Of a stretch of DNA of 64,000 bases, positions 38,620 through 48,202 are shown piece by piece (position 1 is the stretch's first letter; each line of letters begins with the position of its first letter). The stretch spans positions 248,001 to 312,000 of the forward strand of contig NZ_JAHXYW010000004.1 of assembly GCF_019969725.1 (NCBI RefSeq). The letters are read 5' to 3'. The notes under the pieces are model-generated. The model was not told the DNA's origin. It made no database searches and was given only the letters and a program-made list of their open reading frames with translations. The stretch comes from Neobacillus bataviensis. GTDB taxonomy: Bacteria; Bacillota; Bacilli; Bacillales_B; DSM-18226. A program made the position numbers and the translations under genes.

Positions 38620-39561
38620 ATGAAGTGGTCAGAAATTAGTATCCACACAACAAATGAAGCGATCGAACCTATTTCACATATATTGCATGAAGCTGGTGCG
38701 AGCGGTGTAGTGATTGAAGATCCATTCGAATTGACAAAGGAAAGGGTAGATCAATTCGGGGAAATCTACCAACTCAATCCTGATGACTATCCGGAAGAAG
38801 GCGTAATAGTAAAAGCATATCTTCCAGTTAACAGCTTTCTAGGTGAAACAGTCGAGGCCATTAAAGAATCGATTAATAATTTAATTATTTATGATATCGA
38901 TTTAGGTTTAAACCAAGTCACCATCAGTGAGGTAAATGAAGAGGAATGGGCAACAGCCTGGAAAAAATATTATAATCCAGTTAAAATTTCTGAGAAATTT
39001 ACAATTGTCCCTACATGGGAGATTTATAAACCTGTCAGCAGCGACGAATTAATCATTGAATTGGATCCAGGCATGGCATTTGGGACTGGAACCCACCCGA
39101 CAACGGTTATGTGTATTCAAGCACTTGAACGGACAGTCCTTCCTGGAGACCGGGTTATTGATGTTGGAACGGGCTCAGGTGTTTTAAGCATTGCTGCGGC
39201 GCAGCTTGGTGCTGAGGATGTTCGGGCGTATGATCTTGATGAGGTGGCTGTGGCACAGGCGAAATTAAATATTAAATTAAATAAAGTCAGTGATACGGTT
39301 ACCATTTCGCAAAATAATCTGCTGGATGGTGTTGAGGAAAATTCAGCGGATGTCATTGTTGCGAATATTTTAGCTGAAGTGATTTTGCGCTTTACAGACG
39401 ATGTTGCGCGGGTGGTTAAGCCAGGCGGGTCATTTATTGCATCGGGAATCATTCAGCAGAAGAAAGAGTTAGTTAAAGAAGCAATTGTAAGTGCAGGCTT
39501 TGAGATCATAGAAACCATTTTAATGGAAGATTGGGTTGCCATTATTGCAAAAAGGAAATAA
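38620..39561 (+). CDS. prmA: Ribosomal protein L11 methyltransferase
   Basis: 313 residues. N-terminal L11-binding domain, then a class I SAM fold: [14 protein letters not shown] near 150 and [18 protein letters not shown] near 182. It trimethylates L11. It lies 17 nt after dnaJ, as in B. subtilis. Confidence 0.96.
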   Translation: MKWSEISIHTTNEAIEPISHILHEAGASGVVIEDPFELTKERVDQFGEIYQLNPDDYPEEGVIVKAYLPVNSFLGETVEAIKESINNLIIYDIDLGLNQVTISEVNEEEWATAWKKYYNPVKISEKFTIVPTWEIYKPVSSDELIIELDPGMAFGTGTHPTTVMCIQALERTVLPGDRVIDVGTGSGVLSIAAAQLGAEDVRAYDLDEVAVAQAKLNIKLNKVSDTVTISQNNLLDGVEENSADVIVANILAEVILRFTDDVARVVKPGGSFIASGIIQQKKELVKEAIVSAGFEIIETILMEDWVAIIAKRK

Positions 39562-39570
39562 CTATTTGAG

Positions 39571-39593
39571 AAAGGGGATTAACCCCTTTTTCT
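39571..39593 (+). terminator. prmA terminator
   Basis: AAAGGGG-ATTAA-CCCCTTTTT. Confidence 0.85.
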
Positions 39594-39657
39594 GCTTTCA
39601 AAATGAACTTACATTTAGTAAAATAAGGCGTAAATGTTTTTAGAGAGGGTGCATCGT

Positions 39658-40407
39658 GTGCAACGCTACTTTGTTAAAGACCGAGCAAATGAAGACCGTT
39701 TTGTTATTGATGCTGATGACCGTCATCATATTATTAAGGTTATGCGCATGGATATTGGTGAACAAATCATTTGTGTCGACCCGGATGGAAAATCCGCTGT
39801 CTGCAAAATTGCAGAAATTACCGATGAAAGAGTCGTTGCAGACGTTGTACAATGGAAAATGGAGATTTCAGAGCTGCCGATTTCAATTACAATTGCCAGC
39901 GGTCTTCCTAAAGGGGACAAGCTTGAGTGGATTATTCAAAAAGGAACAGAATTAGGCGCACATCAGTTCCTCCCATACTCTGCCGCTCGGTCAATTGTGA
40001 AATGGGATGAGAAAAAAGCAGCTAAGAAAATAGAGAGATGGCAAAAAATTGCTAAAGAAGCTGCCGAACAATCGCATCGCAATCTTGTACCCCAAGTTTT
40101 GAATCCGATGAATTTCAAAGCTTTGCTTGAAAAAAGTAAGGAATTTAATTATAAATTAGCGGCATTTGAAGATGAAAGCAGAAGTGGTGAAACGTCTACT
40201 TTTTCTGCAACACTTCAGAAAATGCAAAGCGGGGAATCCCTCCTGATTGTGTTTGGTCCTGAAGGAGGATTATCAGAAGAAGAGGTCAAAGCCTTTAAAG
40301 GCAACGGTTTTAACTTGTGTGGATTAGGGCCGCGAATATTGAGAACGGAAACCGCGCCGTTATATGCGCTCGCGGCGATTTCCTACCATTTTGAATTAAT
40401 GAGGTGA
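39658..40407 (+). CDS. rsmE: 16S rRNA (uracil-1498-N3)-methyltransferase
   Basis: 249 residues. SPOUT-type knotted methyltransferase with a PUA-like N-terminus. Conserved segments include ASGLPKGDKLEWIIQKGTELG and IVFGPEGGLSEEE, and the knot GLGPRILRTETAPLYAL. The GTG at 39658 yields MQRYF, the family start; the ORF opens at ATG 39634, eight codons earlier, upstream of the GAGGGTG site. The stop overlaps the Shine-Dalgarno site of mtaB. Confidence 0.94.
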   Translation: MQRYFVKDRANEDRFVIDADDRHHIIKVMRMDIGEQIICVDPDGKSAVCKIAEITDERVVADVVQWKMEISELPISITIASGLPKGDKLEWIIQKGTELGAHQFLPYSAARSIVKWDEKKAAKKIERWQKIAKEAAEQSHRNLVPQVLNPMNFKALLEKSKEFNYKLAAFEDESRSGETSTFSATLQKMQSGESLLIVFGPEGGLSEEEVKAFKGNGFNLCGLGPRILRTETAPLYALAAISYHFELMR

Positions 40408-40414
40408 ACAATCA

Positions 40415-41788
40415 ATGCCAACAGTTGCATTTCATACACTTGGATGTAAAGTAAATCACTATGAAACGGAAGCAATCTGGCAATTATTTAAGCAAGAAGG
40501 TTATGACCGAGTTGAGTTTGAATCTATCTCGGACGTTTACATTATCAATACATGTACAGTAACCAACACTGGAGATAAAAAAAGCCGTCAGGTAATTAGA
40601 AGAGCTGTGCGAAAAAATCCTGATGCCGTTATTTGTGTAACAGGCTGTTATGCACAAACGTCTCCAGCGGAAATAATGGCCATCCCTGGTGTGGATATTG
40701 TTGTAGGTACACAAGATCGTGTAAAAATGCTTGATTATATTGAGCAGTACAAGGTTGAACGCCAGCCGATTAATGGTGTCGGTAATATTATGAAAAATCG
40801 TGTTTATGAAGAACTTGATGTTCCTTCGTTTACAGATAGAACACGTGCATCTTTAAAGATTCAAGAAGGCTGCAATAATTTCTGTACCTTCTGTATTATT
40901 CCATGGGCCCGTGGTTTAATGAGATCCCGCGACCCAAAAGAAGTCATTCGCCAAGCACAACAGCTAGTGGATGCCGGCTACAAAGAAATCGTTTTAACTG
41001 GAATTCATACAGGCGGTTATGGTGAAGATATGAAGGATTATAATCTCGCAGCTTTACTTCGTGATTTAGAAGCAGAAGTAAAAGGTTTAGAGCGACTGCG
41101 CATTTCATCAATTGAGGCAAGCCAGATTACCGATGAAGTGATTGAGGTAATTAAACATTCCAATATTATTGTCCGCCATTTGCATATTCCGTTGCAATCA
41201 GGTTCAAATACGGTTTTAAAAAGAATGCGCCGTAAATATACAATGGAGTTCTTTGGTGAAAGATTAGACCGGTTAAAAGAGGTCCTCCCTGGCCTTGCTG
41301 TTACATCTGATGTTATTGTCGGCTTCCCTGGTGAAACTGAGGAAGAGTTCATGGAGACTTATAATTTTATTAACGAACATAAATTTTCTGAACTACACGT
41401 ATTCCCATACTCAAAACGCACGGGTACTCCGGCTGCCCGGATGGACGACCAAGTGGATGAAGAGGTAAAAAATGAGCGGGTACATCGCTTAATTTCCCTT
41501 TCTGATCAATTGGCTAAAGAATACGCCTCCATGTTTGAAGGCGAAGTATTAGAAGTGATTCCGGAAGAGGCATTTAACGAAGAAGGCAATTCAGGATTAT
41601 TTGTAGGCTATACAGATAATTATCTGAAGATCGTTTTTCCTGCAACAGAAGATATGATCGGAAAAATCGTTAAAGTAAAAATTACTAAAGCAGGCTACCC
41701 TTACAATGAAGGGCAGTTTGTCCGTGTGGTTGAGGACACGAAATTAGTAAAAGAAGAAATATTTACAAATGAAGAAGCAGCAATCTAA
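40415..41788 (+). CDS. mtaB: tRNA t6A37 methylthiotransferase MtaB
   Basis: 457 residues. Methylthiotransferase N-terminal domain with three cluster cysteines (C11, C46 and C80 regions), radical SAM cluster C153-x3-C157-x2-C160 and a C-terminal TRAM domain. It converts t6A37 to ms2t6A37 in ANN-decoding tRNAs. B. subtilis name yqeV. ATG 40415 follows GAGGTGAACAATCA. Confidence 0.96.
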   Translation: MPTVAFHTLGCKVNHYETEAIWQLFKQEGYDRVEFESISDVYIINTCTVTNTGDKKSRQVIRRAVRKNPDAVICVTGCYAQTSPAEIMAIPGVDIVVGTQDRVKMLDYIEQYKVERQPINGVGNIMKNRVYEELDVPSFTDRTRASLKIQEGCNNFCTFCIIPWARGLMRSRDPKEVIRQAQQLVDAGYKEIVLTGIHTGGYGEDMKDYNLAALLRDLEAEVKGLERLRISSIEASQITDEVIEVIKHSNIIVRHLHIPLQSGSNTVLKRMRRKYTMEFFGERLDRLKEVLPGLAVTSDVIVGFPGETEEEFMETYNFINEHKFSELHVFPYSKRTGTPAARMDDQVDEEVKNERVHRLISLSDQLAKEYASMFEGEVLEVIPEEAFNEEGNSGLFVGYTDNYLKIVFPATEDMIGKIVKVKITKAGYPYNEGQFVRVVEDTKLVKEEIFTNEEAAI

Positions 41789-41811
41789 GGACCAATATAG
41801 GTCCTTTTTTC
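41788..41811 (+). terminator. mtaB terminator
   Basis: AGGACC-AATATA-GGTCCT then TTTTTCTTTT, beginning at the mtaB stop codon. Confidence 0.85.
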
Positions 41812-41879
41812 TTTTGGTTCAGGGCATACTATTTTCAGCAGCATATTCTTTCTTATCTAAATTGGAGGGAGCTTGTAAA

Positions 41880-42551
41880 ATGGCTAATAATGTTGCTGCA
41901 ATGATTGACCATACTTTACTAAAGCCTGAAGCGACAAGAAATCAAATCGAAACGCTCTGCCAAGAGGCTAGAGAAAACGAATTCTTTTCTGTTTGTGTAA
42001 ACCCAACATGGGTCAGCACAGCAAAGGAATTATTACAAGGAAGCGCTGTGAAGGTATGTACTGTTATTGGCTTTCCTCTTGGGGCTTCCACTCCCGAAAC
42101 AAAAGCGTTTGAAACCAAAAATGCGATTGATCATGGCGCGGATGAAGTGGATATGGTCATTAATATTGGTGCTTTAAAGGATAAGAATGATGAACTTGTA
42201 GAAAGTGACATTCGTGCAGTAGTAGATGCAACGAAAGGCAAAGCGCTTACGAAGGTAATTATTGAAACAAGTCTTTTATCGAAAGATGAAAAAATTCGTG
42301 CCTGCGAATTATCAGTAAAAGCAGGTGCTGATTATGTGAAAACATCCACTGGATTTTCAACTGGAGGAGCAACCTTTGAGGATATTGCCTTAATGAGAAA
42401 GACAGTTGGGCCAGATATTGGTGTGAAAGCTTCTGGCGGTGTTCGTAGTACTGAGGATGCCCAGATGATGATTGAAGCTGGTGCCACAAGAATTGGAGCC
42501 AGTTCAAGTGTAGCGATTATTAATGGACTTAAAGTGACTGCAGATTATTAA
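41880..42551 (+). CDS. deoC: Deoxyribose-phosphate aldolase
   Basis: Class I aldolase splitting deoxyribose 5-phosphate to acetaldehyde and glyceraldehyde 3-phosphate. 223 residues. The Schiff-base lysine is K154 in [13 protein letters not shown], with an earlier conserved [13 protein letters not shown] 41880 follows TTGGAGGGAGC; the frame opens 37 codons earlier, inside the mtaB 3' end and its terminator, which is not coding. In B. subtilis deoC lies elsewhere. Confidence 0.96.
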   Translation: MANNVAAMIDHTLLKPEATRNQIETLCQEARENEFFSVCVNPTWVSTAKELLQGSAVKVCTVIGFPLGASTPETKAFETKNAIDHGADEVDMVINIGALKDKNDELVESDIRAVVDATKGKALTKVIIETSLLSKDEKIRACELSVKAGADYVKTSTGFSTGGATFEDIALMRKTVGPDIGVKASGGVRSTEDAQMMIEAGATRIGASSSVAIINGLKVTADY

Positions 42552-42553
42552 AG

Positions 42554-42585
42554 AAGGACGGCCGAGCATGGCCGTCTTATTTATT
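42554..42585. terminator. Bidirectional terminator between deoC and yqeW
   Basis: GACGGCC-GAGCAT-GGCCGTC with flanking A/T tracts; overlaps the 3' end of yqeW. Confidence 0.75.
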
Positions 42586-43509
42586 TGGTTTCCTATCGTG
42601 TAAAAATAATATCATTTCACCAAATTTAGTTGCAAAAGGAAGGATGAGCACGGAGGACACTACATTAAAAATCACACTAATATGTGCTAATTGCACATCT
42701 TTTCGATTAGCTAGTAATAGGGCATGATCCGTTAAAGTCGGAATCAACGGAATAAATAACAAGACACCAATTACATTTAGCCAAACATGAGCGAAAGCTG
42801 CCAATCTAGATTCCTTTCCTCCCCCGATTGAGGCGATAACGGCCGTAATACAAGTCCCAATATTTGCTCCAAGCACAATGGCAATTCCCGCGTCCAGCTG
42901 GAGCGATCCTGCCGTTAAAAAACCCATGGCGATTCCGGTCATTGCCGTACTAGACTGAATAATGGCCGTAATAATAGTCCCTGTTAATAAGCTTAAGAAA
43001 ATATTGTCGTTAATGGACAAAATAAATTTATTAATAAAGTCCATCGAGGTTAAAGGATGGGCCAATAATTCGAACCCCTTCATTGCTGTAAAAACCGAGG
43101 CGATTCCAAATGTCAACATTCCAATACTCCGTGCCTTCTTGTTTTTAAACAAAATCAGGACGGCGCCACAAATAGCCAAAGGAACAAGGATGGCATCCAA
43201 ATTAAAGGTAATTAACTCTGTTTTAAAGGTAGTCCCAATATTGGTACCAAGAATGATACCAATTGACTGTGGGAATGTCATAATCTTTGCTGAAATTAAT
43301 CCAATGGTAATCACCATTACAGCTGAGCTGCTTTGCAGCAGGGCCGTTACAAAGGTTCCCGTCAGCATTCCCTTTAACGGAGAACTTGTTAGTTTAATCA
43401 GCCATGTTTTCAATTTATTTGCTGATAAATTAAATAAGCCAAACCTTATAATGGTCATTCCAAAAATAAATAATAAAATACAAAGGACAAATAATAATAT
43501 GTATAGCAT
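42577..43509 (-). CDS. yqeW: Na/Pi cotransporter family protein YqeW
   Basis: 310 residues with 8-9 predicted transmembrane helices and two copies of the NptA/PhoU-type signature: TALLQSSSAVMVITIGL and TAIIQSSTAMTGIAMGF, each followed by a GANIGT-like motif (LGTNIGTTF, LGANIGTCI). Predicted sodium-coupled phosphate (or other anion) transporter. I place the start at the ATG at 43509 (MLYILLFVL), 8 nt after GGGAGGGGGG. The frame is open 40 codons further upstream but that stretch is polar and contains the ribosome binding site. Confidence 0.88.
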   Translation of the reverse strand: MLYILLFVLCILLFIFGMTIIRFGLFNLSANKLKTWLIKLTSSPLKGMLTGTFVTALLQSSSAVMVITIGLISAKIMTFPQSIGIILGTNIGTTFKTELITFNLDAILVPLAICGAVLILFKNKKARSIGMLTFGIASVFTAMKGFELLAHPLTSMDFINKFILSINDNIFLSLLTGTIITAIIQSSTAMTGIAMGFLTAGSLQLDAGIAIVLGANIGTCITAVIASIGGGKESRLAAFAHVWLNVIGVLLFIPLIPTLTDHALLLANRKDVQLAHISVIFNVVSSVLILPFATKFGEMILFLHDRKPNK

Positions 43510-43650
43510 GTCTAAGGCCCCCCTCCCTTCATTGTATGGCCGCTGATGAAGGGACATGCCACCTTGCTGGAAAAATAAAGACAGGCTATGATAATTTTGT
43601 TTTAAACATGCATAAAAAATAAAAAGCATTTTTTACACTGCGAATTTCAG

Positions 43651-43679
43651 TTGACCTTGTATCAAGGTTATATTATAAT
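43651..43679 (+). promoter_or_regulatory. rpsU promoter with a palindrome in the spacer
   Basis: TTGACC (43651-43656), 17-nt spacer, TATAAT (43674-43679). ACCTTG-TAT-CAAGGT (43654-43668), a perfect interrupted palindrome, overlaps the -35 end and most of the spacer. Confidence 0.8.
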
Positions 43680-43735
43680 TGCAAGGTACATGGATTGAAT
43701 GTAAGTGTGTTGTGTTTCGGAGGGAGGGAAAGAGA

Positions 43736-43909
43736 ATGTCTAAAACCGTCGTTCGTAAAAACGAATCGCTTGAAGATGCTCTTCGTCGCTTCAAACGTAC
43801 AGTATCAAAAACTGGTACTTTGCAAGAGGCAAGAAAGCGCGAATTCTACGAAAAGCCAAGTGTAAAACGTAAGAAAAAGTCTGAAGCAGCAAGAAAACGT
43901 AAGTTTTAA
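43736..43909 (+). CDS. rpsU: 30S ribosomal protein S21
   Basis: 57 residues, very basic: [20 protein letters not shown] at the start and a Lys/Arg tail. Small-subunit protein near the anti-Shine-Dalgarno region. ATG 43736 follows CGGAGGGAGGGAAAGAGA. An upstream in-frame GTG-like opening at 43679 is in the promoter. Cotranscribed with yqeY, 14 nt on. Confidence 0.97.
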   Translation: MSKTVVRKNESLEDALRRFKRTVSKTGTLQEARKREFYEKPSVKRKKKSEAARKRKF

Positions 43910-43923
43910 GAGAGGGTGTAATC

Positions 43924-44370
43924 ATGAGTCTTCTCGAGCGTTTAAATAATGACATGAAACAAGCGATGAAAAACAAGGAAAAAGACAAACTCTCTGTTAT
44001 TCGGATGGTTAAATCTTCATTGCAAAATGAAGCCATTAAGCTTGGAGTAAAAGAACTATCCGAAGATGTGGAGTTAACGGTCCTTTCTCGCGAAGTAAAA
44101 CAACGCAAAGACTCCCTCCATGAATTTGATAAGGCTGGTCGTCAAGACCTAGTTGAAAAATTGCGTGCAGAACTAGCAGTTGTCGAGCTGTATTTACCGA
44201 AACAGCTTTCTGAAGAAGAGCTGTCAGAAATTGTTGCACAAACGATTTCTGAAGTCGGCGCAAAATCAAAAGCGGATATGGGAAAAGTGATGGCTGCGAT
44301 TATGCCTAAAGTAAAGGGCAAAGCAGATGGATCACTTGTAAATAAATTTGTACAACAACACCTTTCATAA
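43924..44370 (+). CDS. yqeY: YqeY family GatB/Yqey-domain protein
   Basis: 148 residues. N-terminal helical part and a C-terminal GatB/YqeY-like helical domain ([42 protein letters not shown]), the fold that binds the tRNA elbow in GatB. Linkage with rpsU is widely conserved. Exact role unknown. ATG 43924 follows GAGAGGGTGTAATC. Confidence 0.93.
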   Translation: MSLLERLNNDMKQAMKNKEKDKLSVIRMVKSSLQNEAIKLGVKELSEDVELTVLSREVKQRKDSLHEFDKAGRQDLVEKLRAELAVVELYLPKQLSEEELSEIVAQTISEVGAKSKADMGKVMAAIMPKVKGKADGSLVNKFVQQHLS

Positions 44371-44383
44371 GTATTCTGACAAG

Positions 44384-44420
44384 AAGACCACAAGCTAAAG
44401 AGCTTGTGGTCTTTTAATTT
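44384..44420 (+). terminator. rpsU-yqeY terminator
   Basis: AAGACCACAAGCT / AGCTTGTGGTCTTTT followed by AATTTT. Confidence 0.9.
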
Positions 44421-44496
44421 TATTAATAGTGAAACTTTTCTAACATACCTACGTATTGATTAATAACGGCTATATAGAAAGAAAGGGGGCCCAAGT

Positions 44497-45132
44497 ATGA
44501 TTGAGTTTCTTACTGACCCGATTGTGATTACTGTTCTTTTAACAATAGCGGGCGTTGGAATTGTTTTAGAGCTTTTTTCAGCGAAGTTTGGTGTGGCTGG
44601 CTTCATAGGTGTATTGGCGCTGCTAATATTCTTTTATGGGCATTTCCAAGCGGGATATGCCGGATTCGGTACATTGATCTTATTTGCCGGAGGAATACTT
44701 CTAATCTTTTTAGAGTTTTTCCTGCCTGGAGCTATTTCAGGGACTTTGGGTGTCGCAGCCTTAATTTTAAGTCTCTTTTTAGCAGGGGAAAATGCCTTAC
44801 AGATGGGAGTATCCATCTTAATCGCCATTTTCATTTCAATTCTTGTTTTCTTTTTGATGATCAAGATCTTTGGCAAAAAACTCGTCCTTTTTAATCGAAT
44901 GGTTTTGTCAGAGTCAGCTAGAAAAGAGGATGGGTATGTTTCCAATATTAACCGTACCGATTTAATTGGTAAGGAGGGCATTGCTCTGACGATATTACGG
45001 CCTGCCGGAACAGTCATCATTCAGAATGAACGAATTGATGTCGTGAGTGAGGGTGGGTTTATTGAGCAAAATGCCACCGTAAAAGTGATTAAAGTCGAAG
45101 GGGCCCGGATTGTAGTAAGGGAAATCGAATAA
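44497..45132 (+). CDS. nfeD: NfeD family membrane protein, short form
   Basis: 211 residues: four to five transmembrane helices (about 8-125) followed by a soluble OB-fold NfeD domain (about 145-208). It partners the flotillin FloA directly downstream. B. subtilis YqeZ at this place is about twice as long, with an N-terminal ClpP-like serine protease domain. Here the ATG at 44497 has AAAGGGGGCCCAAG upstream and no protease-coding sequence precedes it, so this is a genuinely short NfeD and not an obvious truncation. Confidence 0.88.
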   Translation: MIEFLTDPIVITVLLTIAGVGIVLELFSAKFGVAGFIGVLALLIFFYGHFQAGYAGFGTLILFAGGILLIFLEFFLPGAISGTLGVAALILSLFLAGENALQMGVSILIAIFISILVFFLMIKIFGKKLVLFNRMVLSESARKEDGYVSNINRTDLIGKEGIALTILRPAGTVIIQNERIDVVSEGGFIEQNATVKVIKVEGARIVVREIE

Positions 45133-45149
45133 TTAGGAGGGTTTGGAAA

Positions 45150-46139
45150 ATGGTCACAAATGGAACAATCTTTATTATTGCCCTTGTAGTTGTGGTCTTA
45201 ATTTTTTTAGGAATTTTACTATCATTTGTCCCAGTAATGCTTTGGGTATCAGCCCTTGCAGCAGGTGTCCGGATTAGCATTTTTACATTGGTCGGGATGC
45301 GCTTAAGAAGGGTAACCCCAAGTAAAGTGGTCAATCCGCTTATTAAAGCTCATAAAGCAGGTCTAAATGTTACGACTAATCAGCTTGAAAGCCATTATCT
45401 GGCCGGCGGAAACGTTGACCGAGTGGTGAATGCTCTTATAGCAGCACACCGGGCAAATATTGAATTAAGCTTCGAACGTTGTGCCGCAATTGACCTGGCT
45501 GGACGTGATGTTTTAGAAGCGGTGCAAATGAGTGTTAATCCAAAGGTGATTGAAACACCATTTATTGCTGGTGTGGCGATGAATGGGATTGAAGTAAAAG
45601 CAAAAGCAAGAATTACCGTTAGAGCTAATATTGATCGACTTGTTGGTGGTGCAGGTGAAGAAACAGTTGTTGCCCGTGTAGGTGAAGGGGTTGTATCAAC
45701 AATTGGTTCATCGGACAGCCATAGCAAAGTTTTAGAAAATCCGGATTTGATTTCTCAAACGGTTCTTTCCAAAGGTCTGGATGCTGGAACGGCCTTTGAA
45801 ATCCTTTCAATTGATATCGCAGATGTAGATATCGGCAAGAATATTGGTGCAGAATTACAAACAGAACAAGCCGAAGCCGATAAGAAAATAGCTCAGGCAA
45901 AAGCAGAGGAACGCCGGGCAATGGCTGTGGCTCAAGAGCAGGAAATGAAGGCAAAAGTCCAGGAAATGAGAGCGAAAGTAGTGGAAGCCGAAGCAGAGGT
46001 CCCTCTCGCGATGGCAGAAGCGCTTAAATCTGGAAATATTGGTGTGATGGATTATATGAACATTAAAAATATTTCGGCTGATACCGATATGAGGGGCTCC
46101 ATCGGTAAAATTACAGGTGAGAAGAAAGACGACCGCTAA
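45150..46139 (+). CDS. floA: Flotillin-like protein FloA
   Basis: 329 residues. Membrane hairpin near the N-terminus (about 5-28), SPFH-like domain, and a C-terminal Ala/Glu-rich coiled coil ([20 protein letters not shown]...). Scaffold of functional membrane microdomains in B. subtilis (yqfA). ATG 45150 follows TTAGGAGGGTTTGG and lies 17 nt after nfeD. Confidence 0.96.
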   Translation: MVTNGTIFIIALVVVVLIFLGILLSFVPVMLWVSALAAGVRISIFTLVGMRLRRVTPSKVVNPLIKAHKAGLNVTTNQLESHYLAGGNVDRVVNALIAAHRANIELSFERCAAIDLAGRDVLEAVQMSVNPKVIETPFIAGVAMNGIEVKAKARITVRANIDRLVGGAGEETVVARVGEGVVSTIGSSDSHSKVLENPDLISQTVLSKGLDAGTAFEILSIDIADVDIGKNIGAELQTEQAEADKKIAQAKAEERRAMAVAQEQEMKAKVQEMRAKVVEAEAEVPLAMAEALKSGNIGVMDYMNIKNISADTDMRGSIGKITGEKKDDR

Positions 46140-46160
46140 AAAAATAAAGGAGGCGGTAGT

Positions 46161-46625
46161 ATGGAAACTTTAGTTTTTTTAATAATAATTGGGATTCTCT
46201 CCTCGATATTTGGCAAGAAAAAGGGGAAAAAGCTGCCAATAAAAAACAAATCATTTACCATGAATACTTTAGATGAGCTTAGAAACCTATTCCAGAATGA
46301 AACGGATCAAAGAATACATCCTGTTCAAGAGAAAAAGAATTCTCATCAGCCAAAAAAACAGGATATAGAAAAAAATTATCAACAAATTAAACAGGAATCG
46401 GCAGTCATCCAAAAAGGATTTACGAATCCAGCTAGTCAAGGAAAACTAAAGAAAGAAAAACCTAAAGACCCTTTATACACTGCTTTAGATAATGATGGTG
46501 AACCAGAATTTGAGACCCTTAATCCAAACTCAATCATCAACGGCATAATCTGGTCCGAAATCCTTGGAGAACCCCGGTCGAGGAAACCATATTTCTCAAG
46601 GAAAAGGCAGGCTGAAACCGAATAA
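46161..46625 (+). CDS. yqfB: YqfB-like protein
   Basis: 154 residues: one short hydrophobic N-terminal segment (about 3-16), then a Lys/Gln-rich, probably disordered middle, then a conserved-looking C-terminus (NSIINGIIWSEILGEPRSRKPY). The gene position between floA and yqfC is that of B. subtilis yqfB; sequence similarity is less certain to me. Function unknown. ATG follows AAAGGAGGCGGTAGT. Confidence 0.75.
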   Translation: METLVFLIIIGILSSIFGKKKGKKLPIKNKSFTMNTLDELRNLFQNETDQRIHPVQEKKNSHQPKKQDIEKNYQQIKQESAVIQKGFTNPASQGKLKKEKPKDPLYTALDNDGEPEFETLNPNSIINGIIWSEILGEPRSRKPYFSRKRQAETE

Positions 46626-46656
46626 AACAATCCATCTTATTGGAGAAAAATGTGCT

Positions 46657-46706
46657 AGAACCCTATTTCATTTCATACATATGAGATGAAAGGGGGTTCT
46701 TTTTTT
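46657..46706 (+). terminator. yqfB terminator that contains the yqfC ribosome binding site
   Basis: Stem AGAACCC / GGGTTCT (46657-46663 with 46694-46700) plus inner TTTCAT / ATGAAA (46666-46671 with 46686-46691), then seven T ending at the yqfC ATG. The right arm includes GAAAGGGGG, the only Shine-Dalgarno site for yqfC. The loop holds CATACATA (46674-46681), close to a SigE -10 element, but I find no good -35. Confidence 0.75.
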
Positions 46707-47009
46707 ATGGCGAAAAAATGGGGCCAGAAAGTCCGAAATTGGATGGCTAAAAAAATGGATCTTCCTCAAGATGTAATGATGGATTTACCCCGTATCACTA
46801 TGATTGGGCAGATTCATATTTATATAGAGAATCATCGCGGCTTGCTTGCATACACAGACAAAGAGCTCCGCTTGCTTTTAAAGCAAGGGCAATTATTGAT
46901 AAAAGGAAAATCCTTCGTTATTAAAACGTTTTTACCTGAAGAGGTGTTACTCGAAGGGAAAATCGATCAGGTCATATATATAACTGATAATCCGGGAGGA
47001 GCAAAATGA
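46707..47009 (+). CDS. yqfC: Sporulation protein YqfC
   Basis: 100 residues starting MAKKWGQKVRNWMAKKMDLP; the YabP/YqfC-family beta-rich fold follows (ITMIGQIHIYIENHRGLLAY). Expressed in the mother cell in B. subtilis with yqfD. The frame opens at 46686, but ATG 46707 gives the family N-terminus. AAAGGGGG lies about 11 nt before it, inside a terminator stem. The stop overlaps yqfD by 4 nt. Confidence 0.9.
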   Translation: MAKKWGQKVRNWMAKKMDLPQDVMMDLPRITMIGQIHIYIENHRGLLAYTDKELRLLLKQGQLLIKGKSFVIKTFLPEEVLLEGKIDQVIYITDNPGGAK

Positions 47010-48202
47010 AGAACCAGTGGATAGAATTTATATTTGGCAGAGTAACGGTAAAAGTCTCAGGAAAGGGGGTTGAACGTTTTTTAAATATATTAGCCAGAAA
47101 CGGTTTGCATATTTGGAATATTAAGAGGCATGGTACAGAGACCATTACCTTTAAAATGAGACTCGAGGATGCTAAGAATATCAGGCACTTTGCGAGACAT
47201 AGTGAGTGTAACATTTCCTTTTTGCAAAGAAGCGGCGTCCCTTTTCTTTTTAAAAGATTATTAAAAAACAGCGGATTTTTAATTGGGGCAGGAATTTTTC
47301 TGTTCATCCTTTTGCTTTTATCTAATGTTATATGGGGAATAGAGATAAAAGGAGCAAAACCAGCTACTGAATATCAGATTCGTAAAGAATTGGACAAGAT
47401 GGGTGTAAAGATTGGCAAGCTCCAGTTTTTTGTCGATAATGTGGAAGGAATTCAAAGACGGTTAACCAATAATGTTGGCGACCTTACATGGGTTGGTGTG
47501 GAATTAAACGGGACAACCTACCACCTGCAAGTGGTGGAAAAAAACGAGCCGAAAAAGCAGGAACAATTATCACCTCAGAACCTAATCGCGAAAAAGAAGG
47601 CTATCATTGTAAAAATGGATATAGAATATGGCCAAAAGGTCGTGGATATGAATGACCATGTGGAGGCGGGACAACTATTAGTATCCGGAATAATCGGTGA
47701 AGATGGCCTAAATCCGGAGTTAGTTTCTGCTCAAGGTGAGGTTTGGGGAGAAACCTGGTATAAAAGCCATGTAGAGCTCCCTTTTAAAACGAATTTTAAT
47801 GTTTTTAATGGGAAAGAAAAACAAAAGTATTATCTTTCATTTGGGAAGTTAGAAGTCCCTATTTGGGGCTTTGGAGAACATGGCTTTAAAAAGTTCGAAA
47901 CGGAAAAGAATGTTCATAAAATTCATTTCTTAAAATGGGAGCTTCCTGTTTCCTATATTCATAAAACAATTCGGGAACGAGAAGAATTCACACGAACCTA
48001 TACGAATGAAGAGGCTGAACAAAATGCACTAGAGCTGGCTAAAAAACAAATAAAAAGTCAATTAGATGAAGATGCTATCATTAAAGATGAAAAAATTTTA
48101 CACAAAGCAATTAAAAATGGTAAGGTTATACTAGATATCCATTTTAAGATAATAGAAAACATTGCAGTCGGGGCACCGATTTCCAAGGAGACTCATGAAT
48201 GA
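47006..48202 (+). CDS. yqfD: Sporulation protein YqfD
   Basis: 398 residues. N-terminal soluble segment, a single transmembrane helix (about 90-112), then a large domain facing across the membrane, often named stage IV sporulation protein. Mother-cell expressed in B. subtilis. ATGA overlaps couple it to yqfC before and phoH after. Confidence 0.93.
   Translation: MKNQWIEFIFGRVTVKVSGKGVERFLNILARNGLHIWNIKRHGTETITFKMRLEDAKNIRHFARHSECNISFLQRSGVPFLFKRLLKNSGFLIGAGIFLFILLLLSNVIWGIEIKGAKPATEYQIRKELDKMGVKIGKLQFFVDNVEGIQRRLTNNVGDLTWVGVELNGTTYHLQVVEKNEPKKQEQLSPQNLIAKKKAIIVKMDIEYGQKVVDMNDHVEAGQLLVSGIIGEDGLNPELVSAQGEVWGETWYKSHVELPFKTNFNVFNGKEKQKYYLSFGKLEVPIWGFGEHGFKKFETEKNVHKIHFLKWELPVSYIHKTIREREEFTRTYTNEEAEQNALELAKKQIKSQLDEDAIIKDEKILHKAIKNGKVILDIHFKIIENIAVGAPISKETHE

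Noticed and set aside
41769..41879. N-terminal extension of DeoC by 37 codons
   Set aside because: It starts inside mtaB and spans a terminator; ATG 41880 has a strong ribosome binding site and gives the standard length.
46653..46681. Definite SigE promoter for yqfC
   Set aside because: CATACATA fits a -10, but no -35 element is recognisable at the right spacing, so it is kept only as a hypothesis.
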